This document shows, piece after piece, positions 27,319-37,026 of a DNA stretch of 64,000 nt; position 1 is the first letter of the stretch, and every line of letters begins with the position of its first letter. The notes under the pieces are model-generated. The model did no database searches and was not told the DNA's origin. It was given only the letters and a program-made list of their open reading frames with translations. The position numbers and the translations under genes are program-made. Source of the DNA: Chromobacterium sinusclupearum (GTDB taxonomy: Bacteria; Pseudomonadota; Gammaproteobacteria; Burkholderiales; Chromobacteriaceae); the NCBI RefSeq assembly GCF_002902845.1, contig NZ_PPTF01000098.1, positions 80,507-144,506 on the forward strand, read 5' to 3'.

Positions 27319-27390
27319 TGTAGGGTGACACTCAAAGTGAAATTTGTGTCAGGTTAGTGAAAAAATGCTGACATAGATAATGAAAAACCC
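27319..27390 (+). repeat. element 1 right end: inverted repeat and three TnsB-type sites
   Basis: The terminal repeat TGTAGGGTGACA is at 27319-27330. Three repeats of the form TGxCA, 4-5 bases, ARTGAAA start at 27326, 27347 and 27369, i.e. 21-22 bp apart. This matches the overlapping 22-bp TnsB sites of a Tn7 right end. Confidence 0.8.
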
Positions 27391-27415
27391 ACCGGATGAC
27401 TTCGGTGGGTTTTTT
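27383..27415. terminator. bidirectional terminator just inside the transposon right end
   Basis: Stem AAAAACCCACCG (27383-27394) and CGGTGGGTTTTTT (27403-27415) with an 8-nt loop. A-tract and T-tract on the two sides let it work on both strands, stopping gyrB read-through and ending the Type ISP transcript. Confidence 0.85.
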
Positions 27416-27459
27416 CGTTAAAGCTACTTTAGCTCTGGCACTACCAACTTCAATCCCAT

Positions 27460-30400
27460 TCAAAGGTCTAGCGGTGGCAGCGCCTTTACGATCTTCATGG
27501 TTTCCAAGCTAACGGTAATCACACGCAAGAACAGCTCCAACGGGTAGCGAGGGTTATTCATCGTCTCGATGGCCCAATCGTTGGCGTCGTTGACGATGCC
27601 GCTATCCTTATCGCGCTTCACGCACTGGCGCTCAACCACCCAGTTCAATGCCGGCTTACCATTAACCACATACTCATAAGCTTCTAACGGAATGCTCGTG
27701 ACGGTAATTCGGCTGTTGTAGTGCAGCGTGGTAAGGTCTTTGTCCTTGCCCTTCTTGCCGTACTTCATCTGCTCTACACGATAGTCGGCAGCCATCAGAG
27801 GCTTGCCCCCGGTATCCACCTTGACCCCCTCGTACATGGGTACGGTCTCATAGTTCAGATGCAACTCGGCCAACTTACGACCAGCCTGGCTAAAGGCCCA
27901 GAAGTTGGCGGCACCTTTTACACACGGAATGCGCGGCAGCTCTTTGCCGAGGTTATCGGCAAAGCGCTCGCGGTAATCCGGTGAGTGTAGCAAGCCGTAA
28001 ACGTAATAGAAGATATCTTCCTTGCTGATAGATTCGCCCGGATAAGCAGCCACGAAATGCGCCAAGCCTTCATCGGTAATAGCGTCGCGACGGATGCCGC
28101 CAACACTTGTCGCTGTGACTGGCTTAGTGTCGAACAGACCTTGCTGCTCAGGTACGAAACTTGCAGGCTTATCATCCTCATCGTACAAATATAGAGGGAA
28201 ACATTGAGTCCCCCCCTTCATTGCAGCTACGCACAGCTCAGGCGGAACATCTGCCATCAGTGCACAAAACCCAGTAGTGAATCCTGGAGCCGAAACAGCA
28301 ATCACCAGATTTTTTGCTGCATCATTCGGGAAGATCCGTGGCATCTGGTATACCATCTCGTTCAGTTTTCGACTGTAATACATTCCTTGCTTAAAAAATG
28401 GACGATACAAGCCAGTTACAACACTTCCGGAATCGAACGATAAAGTCCGGCCTTTCGCAAGCTCCTGTTTCAGTGCGCGTGTCCAACTGATCTTAGTTGG
28501 GTCATTATTAATAACACTATCCAATATAGTTTCCCGCTCTTTTTTGCTTAGTTCTTCCCGACCCTGATTAAATCTTTTCAACTCCGTATTGTAAAAGCTA
28601 ATCATGCGTTCAATGTTCTCAGCGGCCTGACTCTTGCTGGCATTGAAGCACCAAGCATCACGCTGAGTCTTTACGCCAGACGAATAGTTGGCAAACAGGG
28701 TGAGAGCCGTATCATCGCGTTTGTCACCCAAGGAAATGAAACCATCCACGCTGCTATCCCGCTGCTTCAACCAATCGCCATGCTCATCTGGAGTGATGAA
28801 CTGCCAGCCCTGGGCTTCGGTGATACCTGCCACACTGCACAGGCGGCTGATACGTTCTAGCTTTTCTTCTCGACTAAGGTAGTCACCAATGTCGTGGAAG
28901 TGGACGGTCCCCAGCTGGCTGGCTGCGGGGTTCTTCACTAGCAGAGAAATGGCAATGGGGGCACGACTACCACTGCCGAAAATCTTGCCTCCCTCACGTC
29001 GGGAACGATCGCCTGATGTGTATTGATTCCCACGCAGATGGAAAACATACAGGCTGGAGAACTCATCTACCAGACAACGCCGGATACCTGACTCTGCAAT
29101 GCCATCAATCCAGCCGCCGTTGGTAACAAATCCGATAATGCCGCTGTCACCTATGCGATCACTGGCCCAGCGAATAGCACGAACATAATTGTTATAAAGC
29201 CCGTTCTTGTTTTGTCCGTTTGATCGTGCTGCATAGGTGTCCCGGATTTTTGCATCCAGACAGGGGTAGGCAAGATTTGCATTATTATCGTTTGCCTCCC
29301 CCTGTCCTTTGGAGTACGGCGGGTTTCCGATGATGACGCGGATATCCAGCGCCTTTTGCCGTTTTCGGCGAGCGCTGTTCTGGAACAGCACTTGGTCTAC
29401 CAGGTCCTCCTTTTCATACATCTGGAAGGTGTCGGTAAGGCAAATGCCGTCAAACGGCACGTAGTCGCCCCCGACAATACCGTGGTACACCGCCTCGATA
29501 TTGATGGCGGCGATGTAATAAGCCAGCAGTACCAGTTCGTTGGCATGGATTTCACCCTTGAATTTCTTTTTAAGTTGCTCGGGCGAGATGATGCCGCTTT
29601 GCATCAGGCGGGTAATGAAGGTGCCAGTGCCCGTAAACGGATCGATGATGTGCACACCGTCGCTGGCTAGGCTCTGGCCAAACTGGCTTTGCAGGATGTG
29701 CTCGACGCTGTGGATGATGAAATCCACCACTTCCACCGGGGTGTAGACAATGCCCAGGCGCTCGGTCATGCGCGGGAAGGCATTACGGAAGAATTTGTCG
29801 TACAACTCGACGATGATCTTTTGCTTGCCTTCGGCTTTGTCGATGCCTTCGGCGCGCAGCTTGACGCTGGCATAGAACTTCTCCAGCGTGTCGGCTTCTT
29901 TAACCAGTCGGTGCTCATGTAGGCGATCCAGCACATTCTGCATGGCCTTGGACATGGGGTTATGGCTGGCAAAACTGTAATCGGCAAATAGTGCATCGAA
30001 AACTGGCTTGGTAATCAGATGCTGGGCCAGCATTTCAATTACTTCTTCGCGGGTGATGCTGTCGTTCAGATCGTCCCGTAGTTCGGCTACCAGGCCTTCA
30101 AAGGCAACCTGCTCATCGTGATTACTGTCGTTGTTGACGATTTCTGTAATACGGGTGATATGGGTGCGGGCGATCTTGGCGATGTCGTTGGCCCAGTCTT
30201 CCCAGTGGTGGCGGTTGCCACACTTTTGTACAACCTTGGCGAAGATGGCGCGCTCGATTTCGCCGATTTCGAATTCCAGAGTTTGCTGTACGGGGTTGTT
30301 CTGGCCGTCTTCGACCTTGGCAATACTACCAATGCCATAGGTTCCTTTGCCCTTGCTCAGACTGGCTGCTGCAGCGTTCTTGTCGGCCTTTTTCTGCACC

Positions 30401-32403
30401 TTTTCGGTAACGGCGATGACTTCCATCTTGCTAGTGTCATTGCCGACCAGATCAAGCTTGTTGATCATGGCGTCAAAGCGATCATCGTGTGAACGCAGCG
30501 CCTGCAACACCTGCCATACCACCTTGTAGGTCTTATTATCGTTCAGCGCTTCATCCGGTGCCATACCAGCGGGGATCACCACCGGCAGAATCACATAACC
30601 GCGCTTCTTTCCTTCTGCCAAGCGCATCACGCGGCCAACAGACTGCACCACGTCCACCTGCGAGCTGCGCGGCGTCAGGAAAAGCACGGCATCCAGCGCA
30701 GGCACATCCACCCCTTCGGACAAACAACGCACGTTGCTGAGGATACGGCAGGTATCGTCCGGCACCGGGGATTTAAGCCATGCCAGCTTGCTTTCCTTCT
30801 CGCCGGCATTCATACCGCCATCAATGTGGTCGGCCTCGCACATGAGCGTGGCGCAATCTTCATCAGGATTGCTGGCCTTATACTCCTCCACCACGGCCGA
30901 AAACATGTCGGCAATTTTCTTGGAGCTGATTTTGTGAGTCTTGGCGTTGCTCTGGTACTCGATCACTTGGCAGAAAGCTACCGCGCGACGCATGGCGGCC
31001 GCGTCGTCCCCCAGGTCTTCACGGGTGTCTTGCTTGGATAGCGCCTTCCAGCAACCCACTATCTTGGCGGCATCTTCCACCTTGATTTGGTTGTCATCAT
31101 CCTTCAGCAGGTTTTGCAGGCTTCGGCTGATGTGGGCCTCATCCATCGCCAGCACCAGCACTTTGTAATCCACCAGCAGTCCTGCTTTGACCGCCTCGCT
31201 GAAAGTAATGACGAACAACTCTTTACCGAACAGGGTATCGTCATCCATCGAGCACAGAGTGACATCGCCCTTTTCCGCCGTGACTTTGGCGCTATCGCCA
31301 TAAATGCGTGGGGTCGCGGTCATGTAAAGACGCTTGGCAGCGCGAATGTAAGCGCCGTCGTGCACGCGAACAAAGGCGCTTTCTTCTTCGCCGTCAAAGG
31401 TCGCGCCCGTTGTGCGGTGCGCTTCATCGCAAATGATCAGATCAAAATCGGCCAGTCCATGCTCCAACTGAGCACGACTAATCACGTCGATGGAATGATA
31501 GGTGCTGAACACCACGCTCATATGCTCGTTATCGTGACGCTTGGCCATTTCCGTGGCCAACCTGGCAGCATCGGTTGTCGCCGGGTAGCGCAGCTCATGG
31601 GCAAGAGTCTGCACGACATCGTCGTCTTTCTTACGCCTCTTGCCGACATCGCTATCCGAGCACACCGCAAAACTATGGAGTGGGGTGTCACTTTCCTGAG
31701 TCCACTCGGTGAGAGTTTGCGATAGCAAAGAAAGGCTTGGAACCAAGAACAACACTCGCTTGCCTGCCCCAACCAGCTTTTCCGCGATTTTCAGGCTGGT
31801 AAAGGTTTTACCTGTGCCGCACGCCATGATGAGCTTGCCACGCTCTGCTGTGGCCAAGCCAGCTTCGACTCGGGCCAAGGCGCGAATTTGGTGATCGCGC
31901 AGCTGCTTTTTGGGTTTGAGGACGACGGCCTGCTTGGAAGCATACTGGCTCCAATCAATCTGGCTGTCTTCCAGTGCCTGCAGGTCCAACTTGGTAACGG
32001 GGGGCTGCTGACCAATCAGCGCATCTTCCGCATTTGGCCCCCAGTTATTAGTGGTGGTAACGATCAGTCGACGACTGAAAGGGTGCTTGCCCGAGGCGGT
32101 AAAGAAACTGTCGATGTCTGACTTTTGGACTTTGTAGTCTTCGGCGTAGAACTTGCACTGTATGGCGTGATACTCACCTTCTGTCGTCCTGGCTACCAAG
32201 TCGATGCCGGTATCCTTCTTGTTCCAGCCGTGACCATACTGCTCAGCCCACTCGGCAAACGTCCACACATCGCTGTAGAGATCGCGGTAAGTGGCCTCGT
32301 TCTTGAGATAGCAGATGATCAATTCTTCAAAGTAGGTGCCTTTCTCACGCTCAGTGACGGCGGCATTGCGGAAGGAAGCGAGAAGATTTTGTAAGGCAGA
32401 CAT
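27460..32403 (-). CDS. Type ISP restriction-modification enzyme (nuclease-helicase-methylase-TRD)
   Basis: A 1647-residue single-chain enzyme of the LlaGI/LlaBIII kind. Order of domains: an Mrr-like PD-(D/E)XK nuclease near residues 60-90 (D64, D68 and the QCK at 82-84); an SF2 helicase/translocase with Walker A ACGTGKT (194-200) and DEAH (326-329); an N6-adenine methylase with DPFTGTG (921-927) and NPPY (1027-1030); and a C-terminal target-recognition region. Known Type ISP enzymes methylate one strand and cut after head-on translocation. All key residues seem present. Length fits the family (about 1570-1650). It lies between the transposon right end and tnsA, with an XRE regulator diverging from it. 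Confidence 0.9.
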   Translation of the reverse strand: MSALQNLLASFRNAAVTEREKGTYFEELIICYLKNEATYRDLYSDVWTFAEWAEQYGHGWNKKDTGIDLVARTTEGEYHAIQCKFYAEDYKVQKSDIDSFFTASGKHPFSRRLIVTTTNNWGPNAEDALIGQQPPVTKLDLQALEDSQIDWSQYASKQAVVLKPKKQLRDHQIRALARVEAGLATAERGKLIMACGTGKTFTSLKIAEKLVGAGKRVLFLVPSLSLLSQTLTEWTQESDTPLHSFAVCSDSDVGKRRKKDDDVVQTLAHELRYPATTDAARLATEMAKRHDNEHMSVVFSTYHSIDVISRAQLEHGLADFDLIICDEAHRTTGATFDGEEESAFVRVHDGAYIRAAKRLYMTATPRIYGDSAKVTAEKGDVTLCSMDDDTLFGKELFVITFSEAVKAGLLVDYKVLVLAMDEAHISRSLQNLLKDDDNQIKVEDAAKIVGCWKALSKQDTREDLGDDAAAMRRAVAFCQVIEYQSNAKTHKISSKKIADMFSAVVEEYKASNPDEDCATLMCEADHIDGGMNAGEKESKLAWLKSPVPDDTCRILSNVRCLSEGVDVPALDAVLFLTPRSSQVDVVQSVGRVMRLAEGKKRGYVILPVVIPAGMAPDEALNDNKTYKVVWQVLQALRSHDDRFDAMINKLDLVGNDTSKMEVIAVTEKVQKKADKNAAAASLSKGKGTYGIGSIAKVEDGQNNPVQQTLEFEIGEIERAIFAKVVQKCGNRHHWEDWANDIAKIARTHITRITEIVNNDSNHDEQVAFEGLVAELRDDLNDSITREEVIEMLAQHLITKPVFDALFADYSFASHNPMSKAMQNVLDRLHEHRLVKEADTLEKFYASVKLRAEGIDKAEGKQKIIVELYDKFFRNAFPRMTERLGIVYTPVEVVDFIIHSVEHILQSQFGQSLASDGVHIIDPFTGTGTFITRLMQSGIISPEQLKKKFKGEIHANELVLLAYYIAAINIEAVYHGIVGGDYVPFDGICLTDTFQMYEKEDLVDQVLFQNSARRKRQKALDIRVIIGNPPYSKGQGEANDNNANLAYPCLDAKIRDTYAARSNGQNKNGLYNNYVRAIRWASDRIGDSGIIGFVTNGGWIDGIAESGIRRCLVDEFSSLYVFHLRGNQYTSGDRSRREGGKIFGSGSRAPIAISLLVKNPAASQLGTVHFHDIGDYLSREEKLERISRLCSVAGITEAQGWQFITPDEHGDWLKQRDSSVDGFISLGDKRDDTALTLFANYSSGVKTQRDAWCFNASKSQAAENIERMISFYNTELKRFNQGREELSKKERETILDSVINNDPTKISWTRALKQELAKGRTLSFDSGSVVTGLYRPFFKQGMYYSRKLNEMVYQMPRIFPNDAAKNLVIAVSAPGFTTGFCALMADVPPELCVAAMKGGTQCFPLYLYDEDDKPASFVPEQQGLFDTKPVTATSVGGIRRDAITDEGLAHFVAAYPGESISKEDIFYYVYGLLHSPDYRERFADNLGKELPRIPCVKGAANFWAFSQAGRKLAELHLNYETVPMYEGVKVDTGGKPLMAADYRVEQMKYGKKGKDKDLTTLHYNSRITVTSIPLEAYEYVVNGKPALNWVVERQCVKRDKDSGIVNDANDWAIETMNNPRYPLELFLRVITVSLETMKIVKALPPLDL

Positions 32404-32743
32404 GTTTTTCTTTTCAGATGTAAGAAATTATTTAGCACTGCGGCCAAATTTTACCCGTACTACATGCGGCATTGTGCGGCTATCAGGTTAGAAATCCTTT
32501 TTCGACCAAAGTGGTGTTGGTCAAGGCATATGATGACGCGAAAACCAAGCATTGTTGCATTTTGCCCAAAAATTTTCTCAGCAAAACCATGCTCACGTAA
32601 CAGCATGAAAAACAACAAAAATCACTCAACATGCTGATTTCAAAATGATTTCAAACTCTACTTGCGCAGCAAACATCCTCTTTGACACTGGATTTTCACC
32701 GGCCTAGCCTGTGGTTTGATACCACCGGCTTCGGCAATTGAAC
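32404..32743. promoter_or_regulatory. divergent control region of the Type ISP gene and its XRE regulator
   Basis: A 340-bp AT-rich spacer. Candidate operators are the palindrome CATGCT (32588-32593) with AGCATG (32602-32607), another CATGCT near 32630, and the direct repeat TGATTTCAAA at 32635 and 32646. A possible promoter for the regulator is TTGACA at 32682, a 17-nt spacer and TAGCCT at 32705. The regulator itself is the natural ligand of these sites (inference). Confidence 0.5.
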
Positions 32744-33166
32744 ATGAGTCCATTTTCCAACTTTCTGCATGAGCTGCGGTTGCGTAAACGCATCAGCCAA
32801 ACGGAATTAGCCGACTTGCTCGGCTGTGGGCAAAGCTATGTGTCCGCATTGGAAGTTGGTCTCAAAGGCCCGCCCCCTGCTGAGTTCATCGCAAAGATGA
32901 TCTCGGCCCTGAACCTATCTGAGAATGACCAGCTCAGGCTGCAAGAAGCCGTTGCGGCTTCCGAGCGTAAATTGGTACTTGATGTGGATGCGCCGCCGGA
33001 GGTTTACCAGTTGGTGGCGGACATGAAGCAGCGATTGGCTACGCTGCACCCTGCGCAAGTCCGCATGATTCGCGAAATTCTCGCGATGAAAGAGGTCTTG
33101 ATCGAAGCGGTACCCGTACCGGCCAGGCGCTTGAAACGCCGAAAGAGGGAGGACGCCAGAATGTAA
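32744..33166 (+). CDS. XRE-family transcriptional regulator
   Basis: A 140-residue protein with an N-terminal Cro/CI-type helix-turn-helix (LRLRKRISQTELADLLGCGQSYVSALEVG, split over helices 1-4), then a helical dimerisation part and a very basic tail (PARRLKRRKREDAR). The ATG at 32744 was preferred over the TTG six bases earlier. It lies between a restriction-modification gene and tnsA, where a controller (C-protein-like) role or control of transposition is plausible. It does not resemble TnsE. Confidence 0.8.
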   Translation: MSPFSNFLHELRLRKRISQTELADLLGCGQSYVSALEVGLKGPPPAEFIAKMISALNLSENDQLRLQEAVAASERKLVLDVDAPPEVYQLVADMKQRLATLHPAQVRMIREILAMKEVLIEAVPVPARRLKRRKREDARM

Positions 33167-33405
33167 AAACGGAGCCAACTTTTCAGTGGCCCCGCTTGGT
33201 GGCATCAGCTGATACCACAGTCTAGTCAACTCAAGTATCTGCACAGCTCCCGCCAACGTCAAGCCACTGCTCATCCCCACTCACCGTTTGCCTGCCGGAA
33301 TAACTCCGTCAGCAGGGCGTTGTTACGCCCGAAATCGGTGATATTCGACCCTTTTCGGTGGGTAAGTGGCCGTTGCTGCCCCTTGCCCACGTAGGAGGAG
33401 CAGTC

Positions 33406-34128
33406 ATGCCTGCCATTTCACTCAAACGTCAGTTACTCAATCGTTCCCCAGGTGGCCTGGTCCACCAGCGCTCCCGAGAGGTGATCCACTCCACAGGCGG
33501 GATCATGCGCGGCAAATTCCCCAGCCGTAAAACCGGCCGTCTGGTGCACTACGAAGGCTTGCTTGAGCGGGATGCCATCTACCTGTTCGAGACATCCCCG
33601 CTGGTTGAAAGCTTCGCGGAGCAGCCCGAGCGCATCTACTTCCCCGATGGCAACAAGCTGCGGCGCTATACACCGGATTTTGTCCTCGATCTTCACGACG
33701 GCCGGCGCGTACTGGTTGAAATCAAGCCCGCCCGCAGCCTTCAGCAGCCCGATGTACGCCACAAGCTCGATTGTGTCGCGGCAGAGCTGGGACGAACGGG
33801 CCAAACCTTCCTGGTCTTGAGCGAAGCAGACCTTCGGCAGCAACCCCGGCTCGACAACCTGAAATGGATTTATCAGCACGCCTCCATGCGCGTCGTGTCG
33901 TTCATGCAAAGCCGTACCGCGATGGAGTCGTTGGCCGGCGGTTTCCCCATGACGCTAGATGCAGCAAGCCATGCGCTAACTATGCATGGCGTGGAGCCAT
34001 TCGGCTTGTTACTGGATGGCTGGCTGCAATGCGACCTGTCTGAGCCCGTCAATTTCGATACCCCGGTTACCCTGAGCATGGAGAGCGATCATGAGTGGTT
34101 TCGCATTGCGCCAAAATATGGCTTTTGA
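33406..34128 (+). CDS. tnsA: TnsA-like heteromeric transposase endonuclease subunit (element 1)
   Basis: Cuts the 5' ends of the element, so that with TnsB the transposon is fully excised (cut-and-paste). 240 residues. The restriction-enzyme-like core shows LLERDAIYLFE, the PDFVLDL aspartate and VEIKPA, the E...D...ExK triad of TnsA. The C-terminal half is the TnsC-contacting winged-helix part. The ATG at 33406 is preceded by GGAGGAG and was chosen over an upstream in-frame start. The gene overlaps tnsB by 38 bp. Confidence 0.9.
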   Translation: MPAISLKRQLLNRSPGGLVHQRSREVIHSTGGIMRGKFPSRKTGRLVHYEGLLERDAIYLFETSPLVESFAEQPERIYFPDGNKLRRYTPDFVLDLHDGRRVLVEIKPARSLQQPDVRHKLDCVAAELGRTGQTFLVLSEADLRQQPRLDNLKWIYQHASMRVVSFMQSRTAMESLAGGFPMTLDAASHALTMHGVEPFGLLLDGWLQCDLSEPVNFDTPVTLSMESDHEWFRIAPKYGF

Positions 34129-36061
34129 ATGGAATGGTGTCCCCCACATCATCGAGCGCCTGACGCCACAACAACAAGCCATCGTGCGCAGGGAGACGGA
34201 TGGGCACACCCTCATCTGCGCATTTGATGCGCTGTTGTCCGCATACAGCGAAGGGCAGATAGCCGTGCCAGAGCATGCACTCGCCAAGAAACAGGTGCGT
34301 AGCTACAGCCGCCCGCTGGCGGACTTACCCCCTCATCTGCAAAAGGAAACCAAGCGCCGCATGGCGTATCTGGAAGGCCTGAAAGAACAAGGCAGCTATG
34401 TTCTGACCCCACAAAGCCTGGCCCCCATCATTACGCAGATTGCGCAGCAACTGGGTGACCCAAAGCCACCATCCCCTTCATCCCTCTACCGCTGGCTGAG
34501 CCGATTTCGCAATGCACAGGATATACGCGCGCTGATCCCCCGTTATGACCTGCGCGGCACCCACGCACTACGCCAGCCTGACAAGCTGCTGGAGCTCTTT
34601 TCCGAGGCCGCACAGGAAGCCTTTGCATCCACTCCTGCTGCGACAGGAGGGAATGTATATGATCGGCTGCAAATGAAGGTAGCTCAGGAAAACCGGCTCC
34701 GGTTTAACGAGAACCGCTTGGTCATGCCTTCACGACGCACCGTCTACCGCATGTTCAGCCGGATTGATGCCTACGATCTCACCGCGCTGAAATATGGCAA
34801 GAATGCTGCTGATCGACGCTTCCATATCTTCAAAAATGGCCCCGTCGTAGAGCACATCCTGCAACGGGTCGAAGTGGATCACACCCCTCTCGACTTGTTC
34901 CTGATCGATGACTTTTACCAGTTACCCCTTGGTCGCCCGACCCTGACCATTCTGATTGATGTCTATAGCCGTTTCCCGGTCGGATACTTCATCAGCTTTG
35001 GCCCACCTTCGGTGGAAGCGGTAGTTGGGGCCTTGCGCCATGCCATCCTGCCGAAGAAGGCGGCAAAGCCCGCAGTCCCAGCGGTTATTGTCGAGCATCG
35101 TTGGCCTTGCTATGGAGTGATGCAAGAACTGATCTGCGACAACGGGCTGGAGTTTCTTGGCACGACCCTGGAAGCCATCGCGCTGGACCTTGGTATCGGG
35201 CTGCAATTTTGTCCCAAACGTCAGCCTCGTTTCAAAGGCGTCATCGAACGCTTTCTCAAGACCGTCAATTACTACTTCACGCACCAAATGCCCGGCACCA
35301 GTCTGGCGCGCTTCACCGAGCGCGGGGACTACGACCCACAGAAGCATGCTGTCCTGACGCTCGGTGAATTTACCCACCTCTTCGAAAAGTGGCTGTTGGA
35401 TGTGTATGCCCAGACCGTGCATCGGGGCATCGGCACGACGCCATGGGCCAAATGGCATGACGGTCTGCAACGCATGACACCGCAGTTGCCGGGAACCCTG
35501 GAAGACCTGCGCACCCGCATAGGCAAAGCTGAAGTTCGCAAGCTGAATCAGGAAGGGCTGTTCCTGATGGGTATCCGTTACGCAGGACCTGAGCTGGAGC
35601 CAATTCTGCGTACCTGGGGAAGCGGTACGCCTATACGGGTGGTGTATGACCCCTGCGATCTGGGCTCCATACTGGCTTGGCCACCCAAAGCCGAACACCC
35701 ACTCACTATTGCTGCTGCCGATCCTGATTACGCGAAGGGGCTCACCGAGTTCCAGCACAAGACCATTCGCAAGATGCTCAGGGAACAAGGCAAGAAGGCT
35801 GCTAATCCACAGCGGCTGGCGGAAGCGCGTCATCAATTGATGCAGGAGGTCGATGCGCTGGTGCAAAGCCGCAAGCTCGGCAAGCGCAAACGTGCCGCCC
35901 GGCTCTCGGGTGCAAACAGCGACCAGCCTGAAGCCCGAATGTCCGCGCCCAAACCCAAACGGCAACTCAAATCGCAGCAACCTATCGCCAACCCTGCGTC
36001 GCCGCTGGCGCCGAAGCTGATTCCCTCCTTCAAGCTCCCATCGCGAAAGGACTGGAAATGA
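34091..36061 (+). CDS. tnsB: TnsB-like DDE transposase (element 1)
   Basis: Recognises the element's ends and joins 3' ends to target DNA. 656 residues, with N-terminal helix-turn-helix domains, then an RNase H-fold core. The catalytic triad is D263 (VEVDHTPLD), D350 (ICDNGLEF) and E386 (FKGVIERFLKT). A Mu-type barrel follows (about 470-540) and the tail is long and basic. GGAGAG precedes the ATG. Only about family-level similarity is visible to the second copy at 57.5 kb, so the two elements should not share ends. Confidence 0.95.
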   Translation: MSGFALRQNMAFEWNGVPHIIERLTPQQQAIVRRETDGHTLICAFDALLSAYSEGQIAVPEHALAKKQVRSYSRPLADLPPHLQKETKRRMAYLEGLKEQGSYVLTPQSLAPIITQIAQQLGDPKPPSPSSLYRWLSRFRNAQDIRALIPRYDLRGTHALRQPDKLLELFSEAAQEAFASTPAATGGNVYDRLQMKVAQENRLRFNENRLVMPSRRTVYRMFSRIDAYDLTALKYGKNAADRRFHIFKNGPVVEHILQRVEVDHTPLDLFLIDDFYQLPLGRPTLTILIDVYSRFPVGYFISFGPPSVEAVVGALRHAILPKKAAKPAVPAVIVEHRWPCYGVMQELICDNGLEFLGTTLEAIALDLGIGLQFCPKRQPRFKGVIERFLKTVNYYFTHQMPGTSLARFTERGDYDPQKHAVLTLGEFTHLFEKWLLDVYAQTVHRGIGTTPWAKWHDGLQRMTPQLPGTLEDLRTRIGKAEVRKLNQEGLFLMGIRYAGPELEPILRTWGSGTPIRVVYDPCDLGSILAWPPKAEHPLTIAAADPDYAKGLTEFQHKTIRKMLREQGKKAANPQRLAEARHQLMQEVDALVQSRKLGKRKRAARLSGANSDQPEARMSAPKPKRQLKSQQPIANPASPLAPKLIPSFKLPSRKDWK

Positions 36062-37026
36062 TCCATCAGGAATTCATGGCGCTCAGCCAGTTCAGTCAGG
36101 AACACCTGAACTTCCCACCCTTCATGTCGGCATTCGAGGAAGTCGAGCGCGCCCTACAGCTGTATCGTTCCGGCGCAATGATCCAGAACCTGCTGATCAC
36201 CGGGGAATCCGGCACCGGCAAGACCACGCTTTGTCAGCTCATCTGCCAGAAGTACCCGCGTGTCGTTCTGCCCGAACGCGATGTGCAGCCGGTGCTGTAT
36301 GTCTCGATTCCTCCAGCGGCCACCATCGGCGGCGTGGCGGAAGTCATGCTGACCCGGTTGGGCGATCCACAACCCGGCCAGGGGACAGGCTCTGCCAAGA
36401 CGGCTCGCGTCGCACGCTTAGCCAAGGGCGTTGGCGTCGAGCTACTGCTGATTGACGAAGCCAACCACATCCAGGACAGGGGGCAGTCGCCAACCCAGTA
36501 CCTGGTCGGAGACTGGATCAAGAGTCTGCTGGATAACCTGCAAGTCCCGACCGTCCTGCTGGGGCTGCCTCGCGTGGAGAACCTGCTGCGGGTCAACGAG
36601 CAGTTACGCCGCCGCTTTTCCCGGCAGATGCGGATGGAGCTGGGGCAGAACCCGGATAAAAGCGTCGAGCAGGAATGCCTGGACCTGTTCTACACCCTGG
36701 CCAGCTGCATGCCAATTCCGTTTTCCATCGGTTCGGAAAGCTGGGAAAGCCTGGCATGCCGGGTGTACTTCGCCACCGATGGCCGCGTGGCCTACCTGAA
36801 AAAGTTGTTGATCAGCGCGATCCGCTTGGCCTTCGAGCAGTCCCTGAACGAAATCCGCCGGCAGGAGCTGGCACAAGCCTTTGAAGCCGAGATTTGGCCG
36901 CAAGGCACAGGCGCGCTCAATCCATTCAGTCGCGATTTCGTTTTCCGTCGTTTGGACCGACAGGGCGAGCCCTTTGAACAGGGCGCGCTCCGCGCCCAGA
37001 CACGGGGGAGACCGGCTCATGTTTAA
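36058..37026 (+). CDS. tnsC: TnsC-like AAA+ ATPase regulator (element 1)
   Basis: Matchmaker ATPase that polymerises on target DNA and recruits TnsAB. 322 residues, shorter than Tn7 TnsC. Walker A GESGTGKTT starts at residue 49, Walker B ELLLIDEANHI has D133/E134, and a sensor/arginine region contains RRRFSRQMRMEL. The start overlaps the tnsB stop (ATGA), and the end overlaps the first tniQ by 8 bp. One transcript for tnsABC-tniQ-tniQ is likely. Confidence 0.93.
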   Translation: MIHQEFMALSQFSQEHLNFPPFMSAFEEVERALQLYRSGAMIQNLLITGESGTGKTTLCQLICQKYPRVVLPERDVQPVLYVSIPPAATIGGVAEVMLTRLGDPQPGQGTGSAKTARVARLAKGVGVELLLIDEANHIQDRGQSPTQYLVGDWIKSLLDNLQVPTVLLGLPRVENLLRVNEQLRRRFSRQMRMELGQNPDKSVEQECLDLFYTLASCMPIPFSIGSESWESLACRVYFATDGRVAYLKKLLISAIRLAFEQSLNEIRRQELAQAFEAEIWPQGTGALNPFSRDFVFRRLDRQGEPFEQGALRAQTRGRPAHV

